Shown piece after piece: positions 23,583-34,304 of a stretch of 64,000 nt of DNA. Every line of letters begins with the position of its first letter. Within the stretch, counting starts at the first letter, position 1. This DNA comes from Eutreptiella sp. 'Long Island Sound 2002' (lineage: Eukaryota; Euglenozoa; Euglenophyceae; Eutreptiales; Eutreptiaceae). Location: NCBI GenBank assembly GCA_964036045.1, contig OZ038384.1, positions 19,754,500 through 19,818,499 on the forward strand. The letters run 5' to 3'. Position numbers and translations under genes: made by a program. The notes below the pieces were generated by a model. That model searched no databases. It was not told the origin of the DNA and was given only the letters and a program-made list of their open reading frames with translations.

Positions 23583-25514
23583 TTATATCTGTCGCTCAAT
23601 CTCGTCGGCCTGCTCTTTAGGAGCTGGATAGGGTCTCCTCCGGATCTTGTGACCCACGAACTCGGGTTTCAGCTTGAGCTCCATCTGTACCAGCTTGTCA
23701 CATGAGGCTGGAGGGGGTATTTCTCTGAACACCTCCAGATAGGTCCTTATAAGCGTATGCACCCGCGAGTCCAATAGCTTGATCTTGTCCTCCATGTCCT
23801 CGTCAGAGTGTAAGTTGCTTGCCCCCTGAGTAAGAGACGTCAGGAGGTGATCCTCGACCAACTGTTCGCCCTTGGTAGTATCCTTCAACCCTTGGTAGGC
23901 ATATAGTAGGTCTCGTTCAACCATCTCCGATGGACGATGGCAACATAGGCACGCTCGAGGGGGTTCACATACACATTCCTCCGAGAGGTCGTCCTCCTCT
24001 GGGGTCCTCACATGGGCACCCCACACGCTCTCCATGAGCTTGAGATCTACCTCCCTTTGCCAGGTGGTGATCTTCTGTTCGTCGTCCTCTATCAATTGGG
24101 AGAAATCTCCCATACGTCCTTGCTTCAGTGGCTGTGCGTAGCATACCTTTTTCGCCACCAAATTCGTCTTGGCGTCCACATATTCCCTTAGCCTGGATCG
24201 AGGGTCCAGCTCTTCGTCCACGGGGTCTTCCACCCTCATGGAGAGTAGGGGTTTCAGTGGGGCGACGTATTCGGCGTTCTCCACTTCCTCCACAAAGGTC
24301 TGCACGAAGAACGCGTCGTGCTCAGTTTCATCATCTGAGTGGATAGAGCTAGGTAGCTCGGATACTCCACACTCAGAGACTCCATCAGGAACAGGTACAT
24401 GGCAGGGAGAGTTGGGGGCGTTGGTGTTAGTTACGACGTATTCATCTCCGCCGGGTATAGTCTCAATAGCATCTTGAGGTCGTAGCCGATCCTTCAAGTC
24501 ACCCAAGGCGAGTCCATGGCTTTCTCGTTGTATAGCCTGGACCAGAGTCGAGTCCAGATCCTCCCAGGGGATGGACGTAAGACCTCCGTCCACCACGCTG
24601 AGCATACTCCCCCATCCGGGTTTCCCAATAGATGTGTTACGCCCCAGAGGCACGTAGATGGCCTCATCAGGTAACCAAACAGAGCTGATAGTCAGCCTGT
24701 CCAGGAGGTTTCGCCAGTACTCGTTGCCCCCATGGGCTCCCGAATCGGGGGAACACAGGAGCATACGGGAACGTTCGAAGGCCACCTTGGTCAAGACCTT
24801 CCCCAGTTCACTGAACCTGGGGTTCCCGTAGGCCATCCGGAAAGAGGGCCAGTAACGTTTGTAGCTGCAGTTCTTCCCCTTGCTGCAGTAAAGGTCCAGT
24901 ACATGCTGCTTGTCGCTGGCGAACAACTCCAGCCTCAGGTCTACTCTACAGTAACCCAACCCCTTCAGACCTTGGTCTAGGACTTCCCCCAATAGTTGAT
25001 AGTCCTCAGTTTTGGAGGCCGGAATCATGTTCGAGGGCTCCTCCTTCGATACCCTCAGGTAGCTCGAGGTATGTTCCGACTGCTCCAGTGGCACCGACTC
25101 TCTGCAACTGCCGTGGTCCACGTAGAGGAGGTAGGGCGCTTGCAGCGTCAGGGATTGTATCTGGGAGTGCTGCACGAACAAGTCAGTCCCCAATACAAAG
25201 TCGAAGGCCTCAGTGTCCATCACAATGAACCGATGGGCGACAGTTCGAGAGCCCATAGGTACCTCCACTTCACAGTCCCCGCAGCTGTGCACCACATGTC
25301 CATCCCTGATTGGTATAGCCGCGGTGGTCAGGGTGTTCTTCAGGCTCCCACAAGCTAAAGTTTTCTTGGCCACTATAGATATGGTGGCTCCGGTATCCAA
25401 TACCCCCAGGTATTCGCGTCCCTCTAGCTGGATACGTACCCAGAACACCAAGTCCAGGGCCCCACCAGAGCGTCCCTGTCAGAACTCCGCGGGACACGTC
25501 ACCTCGAACCCCTT
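23583..25514 (-). pseudogene. Gypsy aspartic protease and long protease-RT linker
   Basis: Opens after two in-frame stops (25515 and about 25476) with a retropepsin active site, VLDTGATISIV (25397-25386). The following ILGTD-like position reads FVLGTDLF. About 430 residues of acidic linker follow before the RT, with one Cys/His-rich patch (CVCEPPRACLCCHR near 23960). The linker is longer than in well-known Ty3 elements. The part at 24464-25007 is duplicated at the left edge of the window. Closes with TAA at 23581-23583, probably CAA to TAA. Confidence 0.85.
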
Positions 25515-27900
25515 CTATCGCAATTTTCGGACCATCCTCATGAAATGGCTCCTCCTCTTAGCGTTGCTGTCATCACCACCTTCATGCTCACGCTTGGCTC
25601 CTTGTTGTCGCTGGACCTGCGTCTGCGAGCGTGTGGTGGGACGAGACTGCCCTCCAGAGGGCTCGGAGTTCCCCCCTGGATTAGGGTTAGGGTTGCCTCC
25701 GTTCTTGTCCCTGTTGTTGTTGTCCTTGTCTGGCTGGCGGTTAGCGCCTCCTCCTCGTCCACCTCGACTTTTGTCTTGCCCTTGTCCACGTCCTTTCGAT
25801 TTGCCCTTGCCGGAGTCATTGCCTTTGCCTTTGCCTCCACCCTTGCCAGAGCCTTTGCCAGGATCCTCACCCTTCAGCTTCGCCGACAGGCGCTGCTTGT
25901 GGTAGCACTCATCCTCGTAGTGCTTCCTATTCCCACAGAAGGCACAGGTGATAGTACACCAGTAGTGATCCGGCATCTTCACCTTGGCGCAGGTGTTGGT
26001 CTCCTGCTTCTTCCCTTGGACTACGAATCAGTCTCGCTGCTCGCAGTCAGGGGCGTGCTGCAGGTGGCCCTGCTCGTCTCTGGCATCACACCAGAGGAGC
26101 TCCTTGACGTTTTACATTATACGGGCGTGTTTGCAGGTAGTCCCCTGCCCAAGTCTGGATCCTTGGTACCCTTTGCCATGGCTTCCAGAGCCTCCACCTC
26201 CAGGACGGTAGTTGTTCAGGTGCTGGTCGCTTTCTTTCTCCAGCGCGAGCTCCAGGAGTAGTACACATAGATCCTCGTAGTGGAGGGCTCTAGCCTTGCG
26301 CTCTGCCGTTGAACGGCACTCCTCCCACAGCCCTCGAGGGAGCTTAGCCACCAACCAAAAAAGCAGGTCGTCGCTGCTGTAGGAACCGGGCGTCAATCGT
26401 CCAGCCCAGTGATCCAGGTCAGCCAACAGTTCAGAGACCCTGCCAGGTTTGGTGTCGTTCGGCAGGCTGGATCTCGGCCCTGATGGAGAGGTCGGTTTCA
26501 TAGGTCGGGTACTGCCTCTCCAAGGCAACCAACACATCGGCAAAGGTGGCGGAATGAGTCACGATCTGTTTGACCTGCTTCTCCAGGTACTTGGTCTTGC
26601 AACACTGCAGGAGCAGATCGCACTTGACCCGTCAACTAGCGTGGGTTTGGTCGGTCAATTGGAGAAACCAGCCAAAACTCTCAGCGAACTCGCTGGGGTC
26701 CTTGCCTGTGAACTCAGGCAGGTTCACCACAATCTTGGAGGTGGCAATAGCCTTAGCCTCCGGAGACGTGCGTCCCCCAGGGCGTCGGGTGTTGTCTTTC
26801 TTCTTCTTCTTCTTCACACTTGGGTTCTCGGGGTCCTCCGGGTCGTTGTCCTGCGGGGGCGAAGCAGAAGTCATCAACGGCGGTTCATCATCGGAGGGAT
26901 CTCCGCCTAGGTCACTGGAGCCGTAGGGCTCCACATCCACCATTGCCCTCAGGGCTGTCACCCCAGCCGGTCCAGCTCGGCTCTCGTAGAAATCCCCACG
27001 TGACTGTAGGGTGGCTGAGCCGTCCTCGGCACGAAAGGGCTTCTAGGTATCGCGGCAGGGGTCGGCATAGGTTGGCTCCTCAGGCTCCCCAGGGTGTTTG
27101 TCAGCCCTGCCACCAGGTGGTTGGCCTGTACTCGATGGGGTGACATTCCCACGGTGGTAGGTGACGCTTGGGGCGGTATCAGGGGCTCCAGTCTATCTCG
27201 AATCTCTTGAGTGAGGTCGCCAACAATTTTGGAGGTTGATCTCCGACCGCGTCAGGGACCTGTTGGACGATCTCCCCGATCCTCTACTCCTGCTCTCGCA
27301 TGACTCAGGTCCTCTCCTCAACCCACTCAAGTTTACATACCCAGGAACATCCACATAGGCTCCCGTCGCGGGTAGAAGATTGTGATAGTCAGCCGCATAC
27401 CATCGCGGCGCAGAACTGGAGGTCACCGGCTCACTGGTAGTAGTTGCCTCTGGAAACGCAGTGGTAGGTGGGTTCACACCATAGGCAGGGTAGGTAGGCA
27501 TACCAGTAAAGCCTATGCCCTCAGCCATAGGCGGGTTGGTTATAGGTGTGGATGTTGCAGTGGCTGGGTCTCGAGTTTGGAGTGTCGTGGTTATAGGAGA
27601 GGGTGATGCGTGGAGGCCAGAAGCGCTTGGTGCGCCCTTGAAGGTAGGATCATTCGTCGGGTCGTGCCCTTGGTCTGCTCCTTCGTCTGCTATGCTTTCT
27701 CCAGCATCCTTCTCTCTCTCTTCCTTTCTCTTCACAGGATGGGTGTCCACCTCCTCGACTGAGAGGGCCCAGAAGGCCGACTGAAGTCCTTCCATCGAAT
27801 CCCCCGCCACGTCCACTGGCCCATGTAAGGGCTCCGAAGGTACAGCGCTAGGTCCAGGTGTAGGTTTACGTCGGTGTCCTCTTTCTTGGTGTCCATATTC
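25515..27900 (-). pseudogene. Gypsy gag (capsid and zinc knuckle), frameshifted
   Basis: Three pieces on the minus strand. An N-terminal Pro/Thr-rich part (27816-27193, no ATG in frame; an ATG at about 27894 lies in another frame) is followed by a capsid start (26961-26632) with NLPEFTGKDPSEFAESF, typical of gypsy gag. The rest of the capsid (26543-26112, shifted frame) contains LLFWLVAKLPRGLWEEC. Then, after stops at 26110-26112 and about 26027, comes a nucleocapsid with a CCHC knuckle, CAFCGNRKHYEDEC (25946-25905), and a Lys/Gly/Arg-rich tail. At least two frameshifts and several stops make it non-functional. Gag would form the cytoplasmic particle and bind element RNA. Confidence 0.8.
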
Positions 27901-27985
27901 GTTCGCCCTTCTTGCTTATATATGACTGATCTCAGCGCACTGGATGTACGGCACGGGGTTGCAGCGGGTACGCAGAGACAGTCTG

Positions 27986-27997
27986 CCTCTTGCTACC
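27986..27997 (-). other. Primer-binding site resembling initiator-Met tRNA complement
   Basis: Minus-strand sequence right after the 5' LTR reads TGGTAGCAAGAGG, sharing its T with the LTR end. It matches TGGTAGCAGAGG, the complement of the 3' end of animal-type initiator Met tRNA, except for one inserted A. Confidence 0.65.
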
Positions 27998-28790
27998 AGA
28001 ACGTTTTATAGTGATTTCAGCACTGTGTGTTTGTTGTGCCTCTCCTGCTGCTTGCTGCTGGTGTCGGGTTCCTGCTGCTTGTTTCTTGATGAGGAAAATG
28101 ATTTATTGTTGAAATACAACCAATCGAGGATAACCCAAGCCAGAGATAAGCAAGTAGAAGAAGGTCAGGATCAAAGCATGAAGGGCTGCAGCCACAAAGA
28201 GTTAGATAAAAACAACTATCAACAATAGACCACAGCAATTAGCATACATTGCAACTCAGGATGAAATATTTTACATGTTTGAGAAAAACTGATTGGAAAA
28301 CTGCCCCAAGGGCTCACTATCATCCACAGTGCCATCTTGAGATGTGCACTCTTTGTATTTGGGTCCCAGAGATGCTGAGGTGGCATGGCTTGTGGCGATG
28401 AGGTCACTGCCATGTCACATGGGATATTCCTACTTAGCTAGGCTGACTTGGTATTGAACCCAGGACCTCTCAAAAAGAGGTCCCCCAGCCCCCTAGGGTG
28501 CATACCACTAGGATAGCTAAGAATTCATGAGAAAACATAGATAAATTCATAGGCTCCGCCTTCAGTATGTCAGTGCCTGAGCAACCCAGGAGGAGATGTT
28601 TTAGTGCCTATAGCTTGGGGATAAAGGGGTCCACACCACATCCTGATTTAGTGTTTGGTTCCATAGGTCAAAATGTGTTATCACCCCTTTTGGTAGGGCC
28701 AATACTAAGATGAAAATGCCTGAGTGCTTAGAGCACCTCTAATACAACTAAAGTATACCCTAAAGCACTGGAAAAGCACTTTTTCTTACT
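27998..28790 (-). repeat. Gypsy 5' LTR (793 bp)
   Basis: Full-length partner of the 3' LTR with scattered substitutions and near-equal length, indicating moderate age. An AATAAA sits at about 28107-28102 on the minus strand; the other copies read AATAAC there. The tRNA-like segment is at about 28446-28520. Confidence 0.9.
28446..28520 (-). promoter_or_regulatory. tRNA-like Pol III A/B-box segment inside the LTR
   Basis: On the minus strand an A-box-like TAGCTATCCTAGTGG (28519-28505) is followed about 45 nt later by a B-box-like GGTTCAATACC (28460-28450). A perfect 8-bp stem GGACCTCT/AGAGGTCC lies between them (28463-28483), and a T-arm-like CTGGG-TTCAATA-CCAAG has one mismatch. The second copy is at about 18010-18080. 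It resembles the head of a tRNA-derived SINE. Activity is inferred, not shown. Confidence 0.5.
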
Positions 28791-28795
28791 CTGGT

Positions 28796-30060
28796 GACGT
28801 GTGTGGGGCCTCGCCAGCTGTGGATACTCCCGTGCTATTCAATTCATTAGGGGGAGCATGGCCAGCATGTACAGGAATGGGCGCTCCACCCTGCCCTGTG
28901 GCACACCGCTACCTGGTGTTACCCACTCCGTGCATCCCTTCCCTGTGGCGACTGTGTACCTTCTTGTGCGCAGGTACTTCAGAACGAAGTCACCGTACGG
29001 GAGCCCCAATTGCCGCCATACCTCCTCTATGAGTTTGTGCGGCGTGTTGGGGAACGCCCCCTTCACGTCCACGGACGCCATGAATGCCTCCAGGTCCTCA
29101 TCATCGAGGTACATGTCGTACAGGAAGCTTGCTTCCTGTGTGGACCTGCCCAGCACGGACCCCCACATTTTGTCCGGTATGACCCCTGCTGCATACAGTC
29201 GCCGCTGCATCCTCCCCAAGACCACCAATCACACCAGCGTGGCCTCTGTGACGGCGCAGCATATGAACCTCCAGTTCTCAGGCCTGAGGTGATCCCCTTT
29301 CTTATACAGGGGCCGCACCTTGCCCCCCCCACTCCGCTTGGGGCTCGCCTGTGCGCAACACATCCGTGACCCTGCCCACCAGACCATCCAGATCTGGCGC
29401 CCCGAGGCTCTGGTATGCCTCCGCCACCAGTTGGTCCACTCCCGGGCTCTTTTCACTCTTCAGAGCCCGTACCGCCTCCTTTTTTTCCCCCAGCGTCACC
29501 CTGCTGCGGTGTATGGCCTCGCTCTGCTCTGCCGTGAACACCCTCGGTAACGCCTGGACCATCCTCTGCAAGGTTTCGCTGAGCCCCTGCTGCCCCTGGT
29601 TGTGCTGCTTCCAGAAGCTCTCCGCCACCTCTTCCAGCACCTCCCGTTTGTTGCCCGTGACGCTGCCATCCTGTAGTCTCACTGCCCGGATCTCCTGCGG
29701 CCTTCGAGCCTCCAGGAGCTCCCGGATGTACCACAGCGACTTGTACGGTACTGCTCTTTCCATGTACCGTTCATGCTCTGCCACCACGTTCTGGTAAATC
29801 TTCTCCTGCTCAACCTCCACTGCCCTCCTTATCGCCTGCACCCTTTTCTTCGTCTGCGCCACCTCTTCTTGCCACACCGCGCCCTCTGCCCTTGCCCTCG
29901 CCTCAACTTCCTCTTGCTGCCGCTTCCTCAGTGTGGCCACCAGTCGTTGCACCTTGGGCTGTGCCTGCGACTCCCCTACCCGTCTGCTAAACCCGCACAC
30001 TCTTGCTGCTCTCCTCATGGCTTGATGCACATGGCTCCCCCGCCTCATTTCGACGTGCAT
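28796..30060 (-). pseudogene. LINE-A coiled-coil linker and reverse transcriptase N-terminal half
   Basis: 30060-29302 encodes a basic coiled coil followed by the RT entry motif EKSPGVDQLVAEAY. The frame then shifts (about 29400) to VRPLYKKGDHLRPENWR, RT motif 1. After a TGA at 29229 it continues through motif A, ASVDVKGAFPNTP (catalytic Asp near 29090), and motif B, GSGVPQGRVERPFL. A TGA about 28835 replaces the Trp expected after PLMN. The protein would perform target-primed reverse transcription. Confidence 0.85.
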
Positions 30061-30102
30061 TTGCTGCCCCCACTGCTGCCACCTCTCGTCCCCCTCCTCT
30101 GG

Positions 30103-30924
30103 TCACTGCACCAGCGGCGGCAGATTGACCCCCTTCTTGTCCGACTGCTGCCCATTCCCTTCTTCGTCTCCTGGCTCCCCCAGCTTCACGTGCACCGTCA
30201 CCATCAGGGGGCAATGCCCTTTCCTGTCCTGCATTTCATCGCGCCCCACCATATGCCCCGCCGTCACCCCCTTGATCCACCTTGGGTCCGCGTACACTGC
30301 GTCTATCCGTGACGGCGTGCTGCCCTCCGGTGCCAGGTAGTGTGAGGGGCCTGGCGCCCCACTGTATGACACATCCTGTAGCCGCTTTTCCTCCACAAAC
30401 AACCGCACTTCGCGGTCCACCTCCGTTTTCGCGCCTCTCCTCCGGGATCGTAGTTGAAGTCCCCAACCATGATGACCGGTCCCCTCTCCAGCGCCCTGAC
30501 GTACTCCATCCTCATCTGCGCCACATACACCTTGACCCTCTTCCGATGTGGGACGTGGCAGTTGATGACAACGCCCTGCCCATGCTCCGTTGCCACATTC
30601 ACACACCGCCCTTCGTCCCCTCGCACCAACCTTCCTTTCCTGTACGACGCAGAGGCCTCTGCGCACCAACAGCGGCACCCTTTGTGCCCACTCCTGCTGG
30701 TACTCTCGCCTCTCCTTGTCATACATCTGTGCTCACACGACGTTGTCCTTCCTCTGCAGCCGTATCTCCTGGTACCCCATCACGTCTGCGTCTGCCTCGT
30801 GTAGCCTCATCTGCTGCCACGCTGCCTTGTCCGCCCGATATAGTGCCGCCGGGTCGTTATGGGTGTACAACTTCATGCGTTGCCACCTGCCCTCCCCATC
30901 TTTCCGCACCTCTTCGCGTTCCAT
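30103..30924 (-). pseudogene. LINE-A AP-type endonuclease
   Basis: Exonuclease III-like (APE) motifs appear in order: KLYTHND (Asn motif, normally WN), VMGYQEIRL (catalytic Glu), VINCHVPHR (mid motif), PVIMVGDFNYDPG (Asp/Asn), SRIDAVYADP and GHCPLMVTV (His motif; the neighbouring Asp is not conserved). The first part is in one frame with a TGA at 30733. The GDFN part is in a second frame and the His part returns to the first. Two indels therefore inactivate it. The enzyme would nick target DNA to prime reverse transcription. Confidence 0.8.
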
Positions 30925-31014
30925 CAGGCGTCGCCCTTCCCCGGGGCCCTTTCCGCCTTGCCGTCACCCGGGGCGTATCTCCGTCACCGCCACTGCTCTC
31001 CGCTTCGTTAATTG

Positions 31015-32130
31015 TCACTTCCTGTCCTTATTTTTCCTCCCTGCCGACACCTCCTCACCTTCCAGCTCTCGTGCCTCCTGCAGAGGAACCAGCTGCCCTT
31101 GTATCTCCATCTCTCTATCTTGCGGGCATACCCCTAATCTCCCCACCGGGTACGGCAGTCTCTCCTCGTTCTTCTCCCCCTGATCCTCCCACTGCACAAT
31201 CGCCGCCTTCGTCACATGCCCCGTGCGATCCTGCTGTTTGATAATCTCCTCTACCGTCCCCACATACATCCTCCACTTCCCACGCACTTTGTGCGGACCA
31301 TACAGCATCAGCCCTTCTATCACTGTTGCCGGCTCCTTGCCACAGCCTATGGGTTCCTCTCCGTACCTGACTCCCTCGCTCCCTTCCTCTCTGGCCTCCC
31401 ATCCTCGTCCTGCCCTTGCTGCAGCCTCTCTGGTGGCTCCTGCTCGTCCTCCTCTCGTCCCTGCCTGCTCCCTTCCCCTTCCCTGTCCTCCCTTGCCCCC
31501 CCTCCGCTGTCTCGCCCTTCCTCTTCTTCACTCTCGCCACTCTCCCACCCTCCGCTCCCCGCCGTCCCCTCCCCCTCCTTCACCCCGTCTCTGTCCCCCT
31601 CCCGTTCCACCCGCCCGTCCGCCTCCTGCCCCGGCTCCCGACCTTCCTCCTCCCGTGCCGGTCCTTCCCCTCCACCTTCCTGTTCTCCCACATCCCCGTC
31701 GCCGACTATGAACCTCGTCTGTCCTCCCCTTCCCCTCCGCAATCCCCTCTACTTACTTTGCCTCCCTCCCTCTTGGTCTTCCTCGGCTGCAGGGCACTGC
31801 TTCCGCACCCCCTCCACAAGCCTCCTCGCCCTCGCCAAAGCCTCTCTCTTGGTTTCCTCCTCCGCACCTCGAGGTACTATCCACCTCGGCTGTTCCCTTT
31901 CACTGCTGATCTTCACCCACTCAAGCGCCAACAGTATCTATTCCTTGATGTTCTCTGCTTCCTCGGCCTCTGCGCACCTGCCAATCTGCGACTCCAACGC
32001 CCTTAGGATGGCCCTCTCATGTATCTCCTCTGCTCTCCCGAACCCGTACCTCCTCCGTACGCCATTGTTTGTGCGCTCAGGAAGTGGTCTGGCCACATCG
32101 GATTGCAACCAGTGGTGCTTTGTACCCCCC
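31015..32130 (-). pseudogene. LINE-A ORF1-like region
   Basis: Three minus-strand segments precede the endonuclease: a start with MWPDHFLSAQTMAYGGG (about 32110), a Glu/Arg/Gly-rich tract (31742-31347) and a globular end (31323-31015) with MLYGPHKVRGKWRMYVG. Frameshifts and stops separate them. It is not related by eye to ORF1 copies A and B. Position and composition suggest an RNA-binding ORF1 protein. Confidence 0.45.
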
Positions 32131-32150
32131 CAACAATTTTACGCCGCTGT

Positions 32151-34304
32151 TTTGCGAGGTCGCAAAATTTAGGACACTCACCAAAAAGGACGAACAATAG
32201 AGTCGCGACGGCGAAGGAGCTGAGCGTTGCTTGCCCCAAACCACCTAGCGAGGTGCGTGCCACAGGCGCTAGGGACTTGTGCGCGCCCCAAAACAAACCA
32301 CACATAGACAACAACAACGCCGGCGGCCGCCGACAAGCAAGTATGTTATATGCCGCGCAACGCTAGAAACCAACGAAACAAGCACAACGCGGTAAGAGGT
32401 AGACAAGGAGAGAACAAGTATGTAACGAACCGCACCACGGTGGAGATATACCTCAAGTACACGACCAAGCAATGCAAGCCCGCTCACGTAGGGAACACGA
32501 CGACGCCGTAACACGCGAAGGGGATCACAACAAAAGAAAAAAGAAGCCGCACAAGTACACAAGTATGTTGCATGTCATGCATGAATAATACACACAAGCA
32601 ACAACAACGCCACCGGCCGCCGAAAAGCAAGTATGTTATATGCCATATATTGTATGCATAACGCCGTAACAAACGCAATACAAGGAAGTTACGTGTCGAG
32701 CAACGCCAAAGTGCGCCGCTACGAAAAGCGCAACGAAAACCGCACCGGCAAGGAAAACCAACAAGAGGTGGCACCGCATGAATGCCTATGCCCACCCCCC
32801 CTCACATAGGGAAAGAAAGGTATGCCTGTACGTGCGTGCCCTGAACGCCGCAAGGTCATCACCGCCACGGACGAGCAAAACGGTATGAAGGGACAAACAA
32901 GGGGGAACAAAAAACCGACAAAGGAGAGAAGAACGCGTGAAGGAGGCCACGCGCCACCGAGGTGAAGGACAACACAAAAAAAAACACACACAAACAAAAA
33001 CTAAACATACACACGTGGCTAGTCGGGTCCAAGTATGTTGCATGCCACGCTACGCTACGCAACGAACACGAGACAAGAACGGCAACCACGCCAACAAAAG
33101 TAAAAACTGACCACGAGGCGTAACCGAGACGTGCCCACCGCCCACCCGCACGCCCGCTTATGTAGGAGACGAAAGGGAGCGAAAGGGGACAAAAGGTATG
33201 CCGCCGCATGCAAACAAATAGTAGGCAAGCCATACACCGCCACCAAGAACGCAAGTATGTTACCATGTCGTGCCACGTCGCCAACCGCCCGGCCTGCGCC
33301 ACCAACCGAGACGGGGAAAATAGAAATGGGCTTCTGCCAGTGAGTGGTTGTCACGGGGGGCTAACGGTCCTGCCCTGCGGTGCAATGCGGGGCAACTGTG
33401 ACAACTGTTCTTACAGCACAACCACCCTTTTTGTTGCGCTGAATAGAACACACAGATAGCCAGGGAGGGAGACACGGGGAGCATACACACAAATAGCATA
33501 GCGCCGTCGTGTGCCGGGTCATGACAAACACACGTGCATGCACCCACGTTCCCTTCCCCTCACAGGTCCCAACGAGAAGCGTATGCTCGTGTTTGCCTCG
33601 TCCGGGCGTTCAAGTAGGGTTGTCTTAGACGCTTAGGCAAGTATTGCGTCGTGCCGTCGTCTCACATTAGCGAACGCCCGGCAAGGCGGGAGGACTAGGA
33701 CACGTTAAGGTAGTAGGGAAAGAAACAGGTATGTTGCATGTCACGCCGCGCGCGCGGAACGGGCAACGGGCAAAGGTAGCGGCCAAAGGGGTGTGGAGTC
33801 AAGACGGGAGCAAGTGGGACAATAAACCTACGCACACGCCGGTCGCACACGCATGTCGCATGACGTACCAGCCAGCTCAAGGTGCCGTGTCGCGACAAAA
33901 CCGCCGCCGCCGCACGCCCGTTTACGCCCTCTCCTCTCCCTACGCAGGTTCAAAGGAGGAAGCCCGGGCCGACAAGGAAAAAGACCGAGACACACAACAA
34001 AGCCGAGGCAGGGAAAAAGTGCATGTCAGGGAGAAGGTTAGAGGAAAGGGTAAAGAGCAACGAAGCCGCGAAAGGAACAAGGGGTAGCCAGCGGACGAGC
34101 AAGGGGCGCGCACAGGGGAGGGGACACGGCGGGCACACGGCGAGCACAACACCGCACCGAGACACCGGAGAGGGGAGCACCGGAGGACCAAGGGAAGAGC
34201 GGCACCACGCACCACGACACGCACGGCACAGACACCACACACACCGCACACACCCAACGAACCCCGGCAACCGGCCCAGCAGTGGGCGGGCAGTCGGGAG
34301 AGGG
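32151..34304. other. A/C-rich spacer with a dispersed AAGTATGTTGCATG motif
   Basis: AAGTATGTT(A/G)(T/C)ATG-type sequences recur at about 32339, 32560, 32629, 33030, 33247 and 33727, often followed by CCACGC or GTCACGC. A longer unit around it (roughly 32290-32395 and 32587-32680) is duplicated. No protein domain is visible on either strand. The right part grades into the 212-bp array. Confidence 0.5.

Larger units (their letters stand above)
17559..28790 (-). mobile_element. Ty3/gypsy chromovirus-type LTR retrotransposon, 11.2 kb
   Basis: Bounded by LTRs at 17559-18350 and 27998-28790 and by the direct repeat CTGGT at 17554-17558 and 28791-28795. The flanking sequence on both sides is LINE-A, so the insertion point is inside the LINE RT gene. 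On the minus strand the order is 5' LTR, primer-binding site, gag, protease, RT, RNase H, integrase, GPY/F, chromodomain, a 2.2-kb non-coding tail, polypurine tract and 3' LTR. The gag-pol frame from 26543 to about 20870 is continuous apart from about ten stop codons. It is therefore a defective copy of what was a single gag-pol polyprotein. Confidence 0.92.
28796..32150 (-). mobile_element. LINE-A, 5' half (ORF1, AP endonuclease, RT fingers/palm)
   Basis: Continues the LINE interrupted by the gypsy element. The last residues before the target site read IAREYPQLARPHTSP and the first after it (14509) read REYVYDAVHMA, so deleting the gypsy element and one CTGGT joins RT motif B to motif C with normal spacing. 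The left limit near 32150 is set by the change to AT-richer repeats. It carries several frameshifts and stops. Confidence 0.85.

Noticed and set aside
28791-28795. Intron in LINE-A (GT...AG) in place of an LTR element
   Set aside because: The junction can be read as a splice-like site, but paired LTRs, a CTGGT duplication, a primer-binding site, a polypurine tract and gag-pol content explain it better.
32719-33354. Cys/Phe-rich minus-strand membrane proteins in the 32-33 kb spacer
   Set aside because: Hydrophobic look comes from A/C-rich sequence read in reverse. Frames overlap one another and the dispersed repeat recurs inside them.
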